Positions 36,951 to 45,266 of a stretch of 64,000 nt of DNA are shown here, piece after piece (the first letter of the stretch is position 1; each line of letters opens with the position of its first letter). The DNA comes from Kushneria sinocarnis. GTDB taxonomy: Bacteria > Pseudomonadota > Gammaproteobacteria > Pseudomonadales > Halomonadaceae. A program made the translations under genes and the position numbers. The notes below the pieces were generated by a model that was not told the DNA's origin, ran no database searches, and saw nothing but the letters and a program-made list of their open reading frames with translations. The DNA lies in NCBI RefSeq assembly GCF_003633775.1, contig NZ_RBIN01000004.1, positions 362,636 through 426,635 of the forward strand, in the 5' to 3' direction.

Positions 36951-37708
36951 GATCGTACTCCGCCCGCGGCCTGCGAACCCGGTTCGGTAGAGGCCAGAAT
37001 TTCCGCCAGATGCACGGTTCGCACGCCGGTCTGCTGACGCGACAGCCCTCCGCCGATATGCATCAGACAGGAGTTGTCACCGGCGGTGCAGACTTCGGCA
37101 CCGGTTGCCAGGATGGCCGCCATCTTGTCACTCAGCATCGCCGTGGAAACATCGGCATTCTTGATCGCGAAGGTACCGCCGAAGCCGCAGCACTCCTCGA
37201 TCCGGGGCAGCTCCACGAACTCCAGTCCGGCCACGTTTTCGAGCAGCCGCCGGGGAGCCTCACCGAGCCCCAGCGCCCGCAGGGAGGTACAGGAGGCATG
37301 ATAGGTCACCCGATGCGGATAGTAGGCCCCGACATCGGTGACACCGAGCCTTCCGGTCAGGAATTCGGCGAACTCGTACACCCGGGGCAGCAGCGCCTCG
37401 AGCCGGGCCACCAGCGACTCATCCCCGGCCTCCCGGGCCAGTCGGGGGTAGTGCTGGCGCACCATCGCGGTACAGGAGGTCGAGGGGATCACGACCACTT
37501 CGGCCGACTCGAACTGCTCGACGAAGCGGCGCACCAGTCCCAGGGCCTCATCCCGGTAGCCGCTGTTGTGGTGCATCTGGCCACAGCAGGTCTGGGCCAT
37601 AGGAAAATCGACCTCGTGGCCGAGCCGCTCGAGCACCGTCACCACGGCCCGGCCGGTATCGGGAAACAGGGTATCGTTGAAACAGGTAATGAACAGGGCA
37701 ACGCGCAT
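36947..37708 (-). CDS. lutA: Lactate utilization protein LutA (CCG-domain subunit)
   Basis: A 253-residue protein with two cysteine-rich CCG domains: CFNDTLFPDTGRA with QTCCGQMHHNSGY, and YHASCTSLRALGL with EECCGFGGTFAIKN. It is the first gene of the lutABC operon. ATG 37708 is chosen because it gives MRVALFITCFND and has GAGG upstream; the open frame upstream is not family-like. The operon sits between ffh and ypjD, two genes that are neighbours in Pseudomonas. No lactate permease or GntR regulator is adjacent. Confidence 0.92.
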   Translation of the reverse strand: MRVALFITCFNDTLFPDTGRAVVTVLERLGHEVDFPMAQTCCGQMHHNSGYRDEALGLVRRFVEQFESAEVVVIPSTSCTAMVRQHYPRLAREAGDESLVARLEALLPRVYEFAEFLTGRLGVTDVGAYYPHRVTYHASCTSLRALGLGEAPRRLLENVAGLEFVELPRIEECCGFGGTFAIKNADVSTAMLSDKMAAILATGAEVCTAGDNSCLMHIGGGLSRQQTGVRTVHLAEILASTEPGSQAAGGVRS

Positions 37709-37785
37709 TCCGACCTCGGCTCCCGCATGACATGAGTAATCACCGGTCGACGCCACGCTGTCCGCCAGCGACAGCGCCCGCCAGG

Positions 37786-37814
37786 TTTCGATCCACCCGC
37801 GGCACCGGTATAGT
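37786..37814 (+). promoter_or_regulatory. Candidate promoter of ypjD
   Basis: TTTCGA (37786-37791), 17 bases, TATAGT (37809-37814). The -10 matches five of six consensus positions; the -35 is weak. It lies about 90 bases before the ypjD ATG in the divergent gap with lutA. Confidence 0.42.
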
Positions 37815-37902
37815 AGTCCCTCCTGAAGACTGGCACCCCGAGCGCGGTCGTGCGAGTCCTGTTCGATCATCACGCGACGCTTCGAGACCGAATCTGCCAC
37901 CG

Positions 37903-38706
37903 ATGCCCACGCTGCTCCTCGCCCTGCTGGCGGTGATGTCCTATGCCAGTGCCGCCCTGCACCAGGCGCTTGCCCTCAACCGGCTGGTGCCGATGCGCCC
38001 GCGCCTGATCCAGGCCGTGGGGACACTGGCGGTACTCTGTCATGCGGTCATTGTCTATACCAGCCTCAGTGCGCGCGACGGGCTGCATGTCGGCCTGTTC
38101 GAGAGCGCCTCGCTGATCGCCTGGCTGATCGCCCTCACCCTGCTGGCGGTCAGCCTGTTCCGACCGGTGCTGGCGGCGGCGGCCGGGCTGTTTCCGCTCG
38201 CCGCGCTGTCGCTCCTGGGCGTGCTCGGACTGCCCAGCCCGCTGGTCGAATCCAGCTTTCCGCCGGGGCTGATCGTGCATATCGTGACCTCGACCCTGGC
38301 CTACGCCTTTCTGATCATCGCCGCCGGGCAGGCGGTGCTGATCGCGCTGCAGACCCAGGCCCTCAAGCGCCATCGCATCCGCGGCATCATCCAGGTGCTG
38401 CCACCGCTGACCAGCATGGAACGCCTCATGTTTCAGCTGATCATCTGTGGCATGGTACTGCTGACCGCCTCGCTGATCAGCGGCACGATCACGCTCGACC
38501 ACCTGATGGCCCGCCATCTGGCGCACAAGACGGGACTTTCGATTCTCGCCTGGCTGATCTTCGGCGGACTGCTGTGGGGTCGCTACCAGCGCGGCTGGCG
38601 CGGACCGCGCGCCATCCGCTGGACGCTGGGTGGCGTGGCGGTACTGCTGCTGGCCTATTTCGGCAGCAAGTTCGTACTCGAAATCGTGCTCGATCGCAGC
38701 TGGTAG
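37903..38706 (+). CDS. ypjD: YpjD/CcsA-family cytochrome c assembly-like membrane protein
   Basis: A 267-residue inner-membrane protein with about eight hydrophobic helices and the CcsA/HemX-type core (HIVTSTLAYAFLIIAAGQAV, and histidines in LMARHLAHKTGLSILAW). Members are related to haem-handling proteins, but YpjD itself has no established function. ATG 37903 gives the family start MPTLLLALLAVMSYASAALH; the frame is open for 57 codons upstream without family character. It is followed by the CorB-type gene, the same order as in Pseudomonas. Confidence 0.88.
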   Translation: MPTLLLALLAVMSYASAALHQALALNRLVPMRPRLIQAVGTLAVLCHAVIVYTSLSARDGLHVGLFESASLIAWLIALTLLAVSLFRPVLAAAAGLFPLAALSLLGVLGLPSPLVESSFPPGLIVHIVTSTLAYAFLIIAAGQAVLIALQTQALKRHRIRGIIQVLPPLTSMERLMFQLIICGMVLLTASLISGTITLDHLMARHLAHKTGLSILAWLIFGGLLWGRYQRGWRGPRAIRWTLGGVAVLLLAYFGSKFVLEIVLDRSW

Positions 38707-38727
38707 CGCCGCATGGCCGGGCGCTGC

Positions 38728-38757
38728 TTGACACCTGTCACAGGGCTTTCCAAGAAT
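38728..38757 (+). promoter_or_regulatory. Candidate promoter of the CNNM/CorB gene
   Basis: A perfect -35 TTGACA (38728-38733) and AAGAAT (38752-38757) at 18 bases. It lies in the 85-base gap after ypjD, 35 bases before the start codon, so the gene can be transcribed independently. Confidence 0.5.
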
Positions 38758-38791
38758 ACGATGATCGCCCCCATCCGAGGATCCGCCAGCC

Positions 38792-40078
38792 TTGAGCGAT
38801 GACACTCCCCTGACGCTCATGTTCGTGATGCTGTTTGCACTGGTGCTGCTTTCGGCATTCTTTTCCAGTTCGGAAACCAGCATGATGTCGATCAACCGCT
38901 ACCGGCTGACCCACCGGGCCAATGGCGGGGATCGCGGTGCCCGCCGGGTGCTGAGGCTGCTCGCCCGGCCCGACCGGCTGCTGGGCGTGATCCTGATCGG
39001 CAACAACATGGTCAACAACCTGGCCGCCTCCATCGCCACGCTGATCGCGATCCACTTTCTCGGCGAGGTATCAGGCCCCGCGGTGGCCACGGCGGGCCTG
39101 ACGCTGGTGATCCTGATCTTCGGCGAGGTTACCCCCAAGACCTTCGCCGCGGTACGCCCGGACGCCATCGCCCTGCCGGCCACCTGGATCCTGCAGCCGC
39201 TGCTCAAGGTGCTCTATCCGCTGGTCTGGCTGGTCAACGGCATTTCCAATTCGCTGCTGCGCCTGATGGGGCTGAAACAGATCGATGGCGGCACCGAAAA
39301 GCTGACCCGGGAAGAGCTGCGCACCGTGGTGCATGAAGCGGGCTCGATGATCCCGCACCGCCACCAGGCGATGCTGATTTCGATCCTCGATCTGGAAAAC
39401 GTCACCGTCAACGACATCATGGTGCCACGCCACGAGATCGCCGGGCTCGATCTCGAGGACGACGAGGAAACCCTGCTGGCCCAGCTGCGGGCCAGTCAGC
39501 ACACCCGGCTGCCGGTCTATCGCGGCCACATCAACGACATCATCGGCATCCTCCATCTGCGCAACGCCGCACGGGTGCTGTCGGCACCGGAGTTCACCAA
39601 GGCCGCCATCGTGCAGGAGGCCCGCGAACCCTACTTCATTCCGGAGTCGACTCCGCTGCACACCCAGCTGCTCAACTTCCAGCAGCAGAAGCGGCGCATC
39701 GGCATCGTGGTCGACGAGTACGGCGATGTTCAGGGGCTGGCCACCCTGGAGGATATCCTCGAAGAGATCGTCGGTGAATTCACCTCCGATGTGGCCGGCA
39801 CGCACAAGGAGATTCATCCACGAGACGACGGCAGCTACATCATCGAGGGCACTGCCAATATCCGCGAGATCAACAAGGCGCTGGGATGGCAGCTGCCCAC
39901 CGACGGCCCCAAGACGCTCAACGGGCTGATCCTGGAGTACCTCGAATCCTTTCCCTCGGCACCGGCCTGTCTGGAGATCGGCAACATCCGCCTCGAGATC
40001 GTCGATATCCGCGACAACCTGATCACCTCGGTGCGCTGCTGGCAGCAGCTGCGCCGGGTGCGCCAGGAGGCCGAATGA
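38792..40078 (+). CDS. corB: CNNM/CBS-domain magnesium-transport-type protein (CorB-like)
   Basis: A 428-residue membrane protein: an N-terminal DUF21/CNNM domain with about four helices (ALVLLSAFFSSSETSMMSIN, IGNNMVNNLAASIATL), two CBS domains (MVPRHEIAGLDLEDDEETL through RRIGIVVDEYGDVQGLATLE) and a C-terminal CorC/HlyC domain (DGSYIIEGTANIREINKALG). Such proteins are linked to Mg2+/Co2+ export or sensing. The start is TTG (MSDDTPLTL); this matches the family start before the first helix, whereas the next ATG at 38819 would cut it off. Confidence 0.9.
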   Translation: MSDDTPLTLMFVMLFALVLLSAFFSSSETSMMSINRYRLTHRANGGDRGARRVLRLLARPDRLLGVILIGNNMVNNLAASIATLIAIHFLGEVSGPAVATAGLTLVILIFGEVTPKTFAAVRPDAIALPATWILQPLLKVLYPLVWLVNGISNSLLRLMGLKQIDGGTEKLTREELRTVVHEAGSMIPHRHQAMLISILDLENVTVNDIMVPRHEIAGLDLEDDEETLLAQLRASQHTRLPVYRGHINDIIGILHLRNAARVLSAPEFTKAAIVQEAREPYFIPESTPLHTQLLNFQQQKRRIGIVVDEYGDVQGLATLEDILEEIVGEFTSDVAGTHKEIHPRDDGSYIIEGTANIREINKALGWQLPTDGPKTLNGLILEYLESFPSAPACLEIGNIRLEIVDIRDNLITSVRCWQQLRRVRQEAE

Positions 40079-40153
40079 TCGTCCTGGGCTTGAATTAAGC
40101 CTGCTCTGCTAGCTTGGGGACGCTCTGGCTGCTTCCTCGGATGACCTCGTCCC

Positions 40154-40531
40154 ATGCCACCAACCTTCACCGCCGTTGACAGGATGCCCCGATCCCGGCG
40201 TCGCACCCCCCTGCAGTGCGGCCTGCCGGTGGCCTTCGCCCTGCTGCTGGCCTGCCAGCCGGTCATCGGCTGTCCGGCGGGTGTTCAGGCAAATAGCGAA
40301 ATCTCCCAGGATGAGGTCCTCAGACTGACCGAATCGGGTTACATTCGCCCCTTCGGCGAAATACTCGATCAGGCCCGTCGTCATCGCAGCGGCAAGCTGC
40401 TGGAAGCTGACCTGGAGTGTCTCGGGAAACACTATGTTTACGAAGTGGAGATACTCGATCATGATGGCAGGATCTGGGAACTGAGATTCGATGCCAGAAC
40501 GGGTGATTATCTCTCCGCACAAAAGGATTGA
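40154..40531 (+). CDS. PepSY-domain periplasmic protein
   Basis: A 125-residue exported protein. A basic start is followed by a hydrophobic signal (GLPVAFALLLACQPVIGC); the Cys at its end could be a lipobox but the spacing is imperfect. The mature part is one PepSY domain: LLEADLECLGKHYVYEVEIL and WELRFDARTGDYLSAQKD. PepSY proteins often sit in front of OmpR-type two-component systems and may modulate the sensor, as the gene order here suggests (response regulator starts 6 bases downstream). ATG 40154 has a weak ribosome site; ATG 40184 is an alternative. Confidence 0.82.
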   Translation: MPPTFTAVDRMPRSRRRTPLQCGLPVAFALLLACQPVIGCPAGVQANSEISQDEVLRLTESGYIRPFGEILDQARRHRSGKLLEADLECLGKHYVYEVEILDHDGRIWELRFDARTGDYLSAQKD

Positions 40532-40537
40532 TCGGTT

Positions 40538-41218
40538 ATGCGGCTGCTTCTGGTCGAGGATAATGTCCCGCTTGCGGACGAACTCAAAGCCCTGTTCACC
40601 CAGCACGGCTACGCCGTCGACTGGTGCACGGATGGCCGTGATGCGGCCGTCATGGCCACCAGCGAGCCGTTCGATGTCATCGTGCTGGATCTCGGCCTGC
40701 CGGGGCGTCCGGGGCTGACCCTGCTGGAACAGTGGCGTGAAGCCGGGCTGGATATCCCGGTGCTGATCCTGACCGCCCGTTCGAGCTGGAGCGAGCGGGT
40801 GACCGGCCTGCGTGCCGGTGCCGACGACTATCTGCCCAAGCCCTTCCATCCGGATGAGCTGATCCTGCGCCTGCAGGCGCTGGTACGCCGCCGGCACGGG
40901 CAGCGCCCCTCACCCACGCTGGAAGTCGCCGACGTCACCCTGGACGAAAACGGCCAGAGTGCCTGGCGCGCATCCACACCCACGCCGGTCAACCTGACCC
41001 GGGCGGAATTCGCCATCCTGCGTTATCTGATGCTGCATCCCGATCATGTGATTCCCAAGGATCGCCTGCTCGATCATCTCTATGACAGCGAACACGATCG
41101 CAATCCCAATGTGGTCGAGGTGCACATCAACCATCTGCGTCAGAAGCTCGGACGCGGCATCATCATCACCCAGCGCGGGCAGGGCTACAGATTCGGCGGC
41201 GATACGGTTACCCCCTGA
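40538..41218 (+). CDS. OmpR/PhoP-family response regulator
   Basis: A 226-residue regulator. The receiver domain has the acidic pair in [14 protein letters not shown], phosphoacceptor D51 ([10 protein letters not shown]), T79/A80 and K101 (DDYLPKPF). The winged-helix DNA-binding domain includes [20 protein letters not shown] and [20 protein letters not shown]. The stop TGA shares a base with the kinase ATG, so both are translated together. Its close relatives include PhoP, QseB and BqsR types that sense cations or peptides; the signal here is unknown. Confidence 0.92.
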   Translation: MRLLLVEDNVPLADELKALFTQHGYAVDWCTDGRDAAVMATSEPFDVIVLDLGLPGRPGLTLLEQWREAGLDIPVLILTARSSWSERVTGLRAGADDYLPKPFHPDELILRLQALVRRRHGQRPSPTLEVADVTLDENGQSAWRASTPTPVNLTRAEFAILRYLMLHPDHVIPKDRLLDHLYDSEHDRNPNVVEVHINHLRQKLGRGIIITQRGQGYRFGGDTVTP

Positions 41219-42570
41219 TGTCGCTGACGCGGCGTCTCGATCTCGGACTGCTTTCGGCCAGCCTCGTGGTCATGCTGATGCTGGCCCACGGCAGCGTGGT
41301 GCTGTTCGATCACGTGACCCGTGACTATCTCACCGATCGGCTGCGCGAGGATGCCGAAAGCCTGGCTGCACTGCCGATGTCGCACGATGCGGCGGATGAC
41401 GAGAACAGCGAGCTCGATCCGTCACGACTGCGCTCCGCCTACAATCAGGTCTATTCCGGGTACTACTTCATCATCGATATCGATGACAGCATTCATATCC
41501 GCTCGCGCTCGCTGTGGGATCATCGGCTGAAATCGGTCTCCGGAGAGACCGCCCAGCTGCGGCCCGGCCCGGAGGGGCAGACCCTGCTGGTGTGGACCGG
41601 CCAGTACCAGCGCGGCAATCACCAGTACCGGATCACCACTGCGCTCGACTACACCCCGGTCACCCAGCGGCTGGACTGGCTGCGATTGTGGATCTGGGGG
41701 CTGGGTGGCGTGCTGGCGCTGCTGCTGGTCTTCATCCAGCGGCGCGTGATCCGGCTCGGGCTGCGGCCGCTGGAGCGACTGCGCCAGGAGCTGGCACTGA
41801 TGCACAAGGGGCAGCGCATGGCGCTGGAGACCCGGGTGCCCGACGAGATCGCGCCGGTGGTGGATGAACTCAACCATCAGCTCGGGCGCATCGAACAGGT
41901 ACTCAACCGCTCACGGGATGGCATCGCCAACCTCGGTCACGCCCTCAAGACACCGCTGTCGGTGATGGAAACCCAGCTGGCGCGCCGCGAATTCGATGAC
42001 TTCCCGGAACTGAAACGCGCCCTGCACGAGCGACTCGACGAGATTCACCGGCTGGTCGAACGCGAGCTGCAACGCGCCCGGCTGGATACCGGTGAGGCCT
42101 CCCCCGCTGCCCGTTTCCAGCCCGATCAGGATCTGGTCGGACTGCTGGAGACGCTGCGCGAGATTCACTCCGATATCAGCTTCTTCGACGACAGCACTCC
42201 CCTGCCGGCACTGCCGTGGGATCGTGACGAGCTGCTGGAGGTGCTCGGCAACCTGCTCGACAATGCCGGCAAGTGGGCCGCATCCGAGGTCCGCCTCTGC
42301 CTGACCCTGCAGCCACAGGCGCTGCACATGCAGGTTGACGACGATGGCCCGGGCATTCCGCAGGAGCAGCGCGAACGCGTACTGGGACGGGGCACCCGAC
42401 TCGACGAGCAGGTCAGCGGTCACGGGCTGGGGCTGGGCATCGTCGAGCAGATCGTCACGCATCATGGCGGCAGCTTCCAGCTCGACACCAGCCGCCTCGG
42501 CGGGCTGGCAGCGATCGTCACCCTGCCGATGCCGGCGGCAGGCGGCCAGGGCGCTCACTCGCGCGGCTGA
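41218..42570 (+). CDS. Sensor histidine kinase of a two-component system
   Basis: A 450-residue inner-membrane kinase. Helix 1 spans about residues 11-30 and helix 2 about 155-175, enclosing a periplasmic sensor of about 125 residues (acidic DDENSELDPSR, SGYYFIIDIDDS). The H-box is IANLGHALKTPLSVM (H241); the ATPase has NLLDNAGKWA (N box), DDDGPGIP and GHGLGLGIVEQ (G boxes). It phosphorylates the regulator encoded just before it. Its last 16 bases overlap the 3' end of the convergent acyltransferase fusion gene. Confidence 0.92.
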   Translation: MSLTRRLDLGLLSASLVVMLMLAHGSVVLFDHVTRDYLTDRLREDAESLAALPMSHDAADDENSELDPSRLRSAYNQVYSGYYFIIDIDDSIHIRSRSLWDHRLKSVSGETAQLRPGPEGQTLLVWTGQYQRGNHQYRITTALDYTPVTQRLDWLRLWIWGLGGVLALLLVFIQRRVIRLGLRPLERLRQELALMHKGQRMALETRVPDEIAPVVDELNHQLGRIEQVLNRSRDGIANLGHALKTPLSVMETQLARREFDDFPELKRALHERLDEIHRLVERELQRARLDTGEASPAARFQPDQDLVGLLETLREIHSDISFFDDSTPLPALPWDRDELLEVLGNLLDNAGKWAASEVRLCLTLQPQALHMQVDDDGPGIPQEQRERVLGRGTRLDEQVSGHGLGLGIVEQIVTHHGGSFQLDTSRLGGLAAIVTLPMPAAGGQGAHSRG

Positions 42571-44465
42571 GTCACTCCCCAACCGCCCTGCTCGGCCGAC
42601 GTCGATGCCGCCAGCAGGGCGCGCACCGAGGCTTCCAGATTCGCCCGCGAGGCCTCTTGCGGCTGAATCGGCTCGGCAAAGGTCAGCGAGACGCGGGCCC
42701 GGAAGCGGCGGGGCATGCTGGTAAAGGGCGCACCGAAGCGGCGTGACGACCATGCCCCCCACAGACCGGACAGCGCCGCCGGCACCACCGGTACCGGATT
42801 GCGTGCCAGAATCAGTTCGATGCCGCGCCGGAACTGCTGCACATCACCATTCGGCGTCAACCGCCCTTCGGGGAAGATCATCACCACTTCGTTGTTGGCC
42901 AGCGCCTCGCTGACCATTTCCAGCGCCCGGCGCATGCCGCCCGGATCGCGCCGCTCCGACTCCACCGGAATGGCACCGGCCATCCGGAAGAACCAGTTCA
43001 GCCAGGGCGATTCATAGATCGGCTTGTCCATCAGAAAGCGCAGCGGCCGGGGGCTGGCGCCGCCCAGGATCAGCGCATCCATGAAACTGACATGGTTGCA
43101 GACCACGACTGCCGGCCCTTCGTCGGGAATGTGCTCCCGGCCCCGCAGGCGCAGGCGGTACCAGATGTGCACCAGCACGAAGATGGTAATGCGCATCAGT
43201 GGCCGCGGCCGGGCCAGCGCCGCGCCCAGCGCGATCATCAGAGCCAGGCTCGCCAGCAGGGCAAAGAACAGCGACAGTGGCGCCGCCAGAATGCCCAGCA
43301 CCAAGATACCGAACAGTGCCGCGGCCACCATGAACAGGGCGTTGAGCACATTGTTGGCGGCGATCATGCGCGCCCGCTGCCCTTCCGGACTGCGCAGCTG
43401 GATGAACGTATACAGCGGGATGATATAAAGACCACCGCCAATGCCGATCAGGGTCAGATCGGCCAGCATCCACCATAGCCGGGGCTGAGCCAGCAGTTCG
43501 GTCAGCGCCATGGGGTGGGCGCTGAGGGCATCGTGATGAGCGAAATCCAGCCCTGCCAGGCCGATGATGGCAGCCCCCATCGGGATCAGTCCGATCTCCA
43601 GGCGCCCGGCCGACAGCCGGGCACAGATCAGCGACCCCAGCCCCACACCGATGGCGAATGCCGCCAGCAGCAGCGTTACGGCGCCGGGGCCGCCACCGAC
43701 AACGCTGCGGGTCCACTGCGGCAGCTGGGTCAGGTAGCAGGTACCGAGAAACCAGAATGCACTGATCCCCAGCAGCGCCGGCACCAGCCGCTGGTGCTGC
43801 CATGCACTGCGCAGCACGGCCACGGTTTCCTTCAGCGGCCGCCAGCCGATACGGCCGTGGGCGACCGGTGGCGCGGCCGGAATGGCATGGCTGATCACGA
43901 GTCCGGCCAGCGCGATCGCCACCAGTACCAGGGCTATCACGCCACGCCAGGGCCCGCCGGCCAGAATTGCCAGCGGTCCTGCCACCAGGGTCCCCAGCAG
44001 GATCGCCAGGAAAGTGCCCAGCTCCACCCACGCATTGGCATGCACCAGCGACCCGCGAGACAGGTGCTGGGGCAGGATGGCGTACTTGACCGGTCCGAAC
44101 AGGGCCGACTGCACGCCCATCATGAACAGCAGTGCCAGCAGCACGGCATAGGCCTGCCACCAGATGGCCAGCCCCGCCGCCGTCATGGTGACCAGCTCAA
44201 GCCACTTGAGATTGCGGATCAGGCGCTGCTTGTCGAGCCGATCAGCCAGCACGCCGCCCCATGCCGAGAACAGCAGAAACGGCAGGATGAATAGCCCGGC
44301 GGCGAGATTGTTGACCAGTCCGGGATTCCAGCCGTAACGCGGAACCGCCACGAAGGTCACCAGCAGCAGCAGGACATTCTTGAAGACGTTATCGTTGAAG
44401 GCCCCCAGCGCCTGCACCCAGAAGAACGGCGCAAAGTGCCGACCTCGCATCAACCGCTCATTCAC
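42555..44465 (-). CDS. Fused LplT-like MFS transporter and PlsC-like acyltransferase
   Basis: A 636-residue two-part membrane protein. Residues 1 to about 415 form an MFS domain of LplT type (FFWVQALGAFNDNVFKN, GPVKYAILPQHL), the lysophospholipid flippase family. Residues 425-636 form an acyltransferase with the catalytic NHVSFMD (H458, D463), GAIPVESERR and FPEGRLT (531-537). This would import lysophospholipids and re-acylate them, or acylate glycerol phosphate. The E. coli counterpart is split into LplT and Aas; the acyl-ACP synthetase part of Aas is missing here. Its ATG overlaps the stop of a TetR gene, its likely regulator. Similar fusions occur in Pseudomonas. Confidence 0.88.
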   Translation of the reverse strand: MNERLMRGRHFAPFFWVQALGAFNDNVFKNVLLLLVTFVAVPRYGWNPGLVNNLAAGLFILPFLLFSAWGGVLADRLDKQRLIRNLKWLELVTMTAAGLAIWWQAYAVLLALLFMMGVQSALFGPVKYAILPQHLSRGSLVHANAWVELGTFLAILLGTLVAGPLAILAGGPWRGVIALVLVAIALAGLVISHAIPAAPPVAHGRIGWRPLKETVAVLRSAWQHQRLVPALLGISAFWFLGTCYLTQLPQWTRSVVGGGPGAVTLLLAAFAIGVGLGSLICARLSAGRLEIGLIPMGAAIIGLAGLDFAHHDALSAHPMALTELLAQPRLWWMLADLTLIGIGGGLYIIPLYTFIQLRSPEGQRARMIAANNVLNALFMVAAALFGILVLGILAAPLSLFFALLASLALMIALGAALARPRPLMRITIFVLVHIWYRLRLRGREHIPDEGPAVVVCNHVSFMDALILGGASPRPLRFLMDKPIYESPWLNWFFRMAGAIPVESERRDPGGMRRALEMVSEALANNEVVMIFPEGRLTPNGDVQQFRRGIELILARNPVPVVPAALSGLWGAWSSRRFGAPFTSMPRRFRARVSLTFAEPIQPQEASRANLEASVRALLAASTSAEQGGWGVTQPRE

Positions 44466-45082
44466 TTCGATAACGGCCTCGCCCGCAGTCCGGCCAGCGT
44501 GGTCAGCAGCAGCTGATCGAGCAGTTCCTCGACCACCAGCGCCTCGCCCTGCCAGTAGCCGAGGCGCTCGTTGAGCCCCAGCTGTACCAGCCCGTGAACA
44601 CTGCCCCAGAGGGTACGGGCCAGCCGGCTGGCCTCGGCATCACCGAGCTCCGGGCGAATCTCCTTGAGCGTGGATTCGACCCGGATGAACAGGGCCTCGA
44701 TCATCTGCCCCTGTCGGGTATCGAGCTCCCCCTCCTGGGCGAGCGGATAATCGAACAGCAGCTGCCAGCGATAGGGGTAGCGCCGAGCGAAACGCCAGTA
44801 GTTGCGGGCCAGCGCCTCGAGACGCTGATCGGGAGTGCCGGTGCCATCGGTGATCTCGTCAATGCTGGCCCGCAGGCCGTCGAGGGTTTCCAGATTGACG
44901 TACTGCAGAAGATTGTTGAAGCTGCTGTAGAGCTTGAGCAGGGTACTGGGAGCGCAGCCCACGTCCCGTGCAATCGAGCGCAGTGACAGCGAATGCACCG
45001 GGCGACTCTGCAGCCAGCTGTCACAGGCGGCCATGACGCTGGCATGCAGCTCTTCGGGGGCATGTTGTCTCGGACGTGCCAT
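44462..45082 (-). CDS. TetR-family transcriptional regulator
   Basis: A 206-residue repressor-type protein. The N-terminal helix-turn-helix reads SLSLRSIARDVGCAPSTLLK with the C-terminal ligand domain after it (WRFARRYPYRWQLLFDYPLA). It is coupled to the downstream transporter-acyltransferase gene (ATGA overlap), so it probably controls that gene and itself in response to a lipid or fatty-acid signal; this is inferred from context. The palindrome at 45169-45179 upstream is a candidate operator. Confidence 0.88.
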   Translation of the reverse strand: MARPRQHAPEELHASVMAACDSWLQSRPVHSLSLRSIARDVGCAPSTLLKLYSSFNNLLQYVNLETLDGLRASIDEITDGTGTPDQRLEALARNYWRFARRYPYRWQLLFDYPLAQEGELDTRQGQMIEALFIRVESTLKEIRPELGDAEASRLARTLWGSVHGLVQLGLNERLGYWQGEALVVEELLDQLLLTTLAGLRARPLSK

Positions 45083-45168
45083 TGTAGTTCCCCGCGTCTA
45101 TTGTGATCGAACACTGTTTTCGCACAGCATATCGACCCGGGCCCCAAACGCAAGCGCATTTGTCATGG

Positions 45169-45179
45169 TTTGGACCAAA
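45169..45179. promoter_or_regulatory. Palindrome TTTGG-A-CCAAA, candidate TetR operator
   Basis: TTTGG (45169-45173) and CCAAA (45175-45179) are perfect complements around one base, flanked by CATGG and TG. It lies 87 bases upstream of the tetR start and 5 bases before a consensus TTGACA (45184-45189) on the plus strand, which faces the SRAP gene. It could serve one or both divergent genes. Confidence 0.42.
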
Positions 45180-45266
45180 TGAATTGACACGATCGATCGC
45201 GCACAGGATGTTACACGTTACGGCCGATGCGGCGGTCACCATTCAACCAGCTGTCTTCGGAGGCCC

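Noticed and set aside
45184..45213. Strong promoter for the SRAP gene from TTGACA at 45184
   Set aside because: The -35 is perfect but no good -10 follows at 16-18 bases (GATGTT at best), so it is mentioned only as context.
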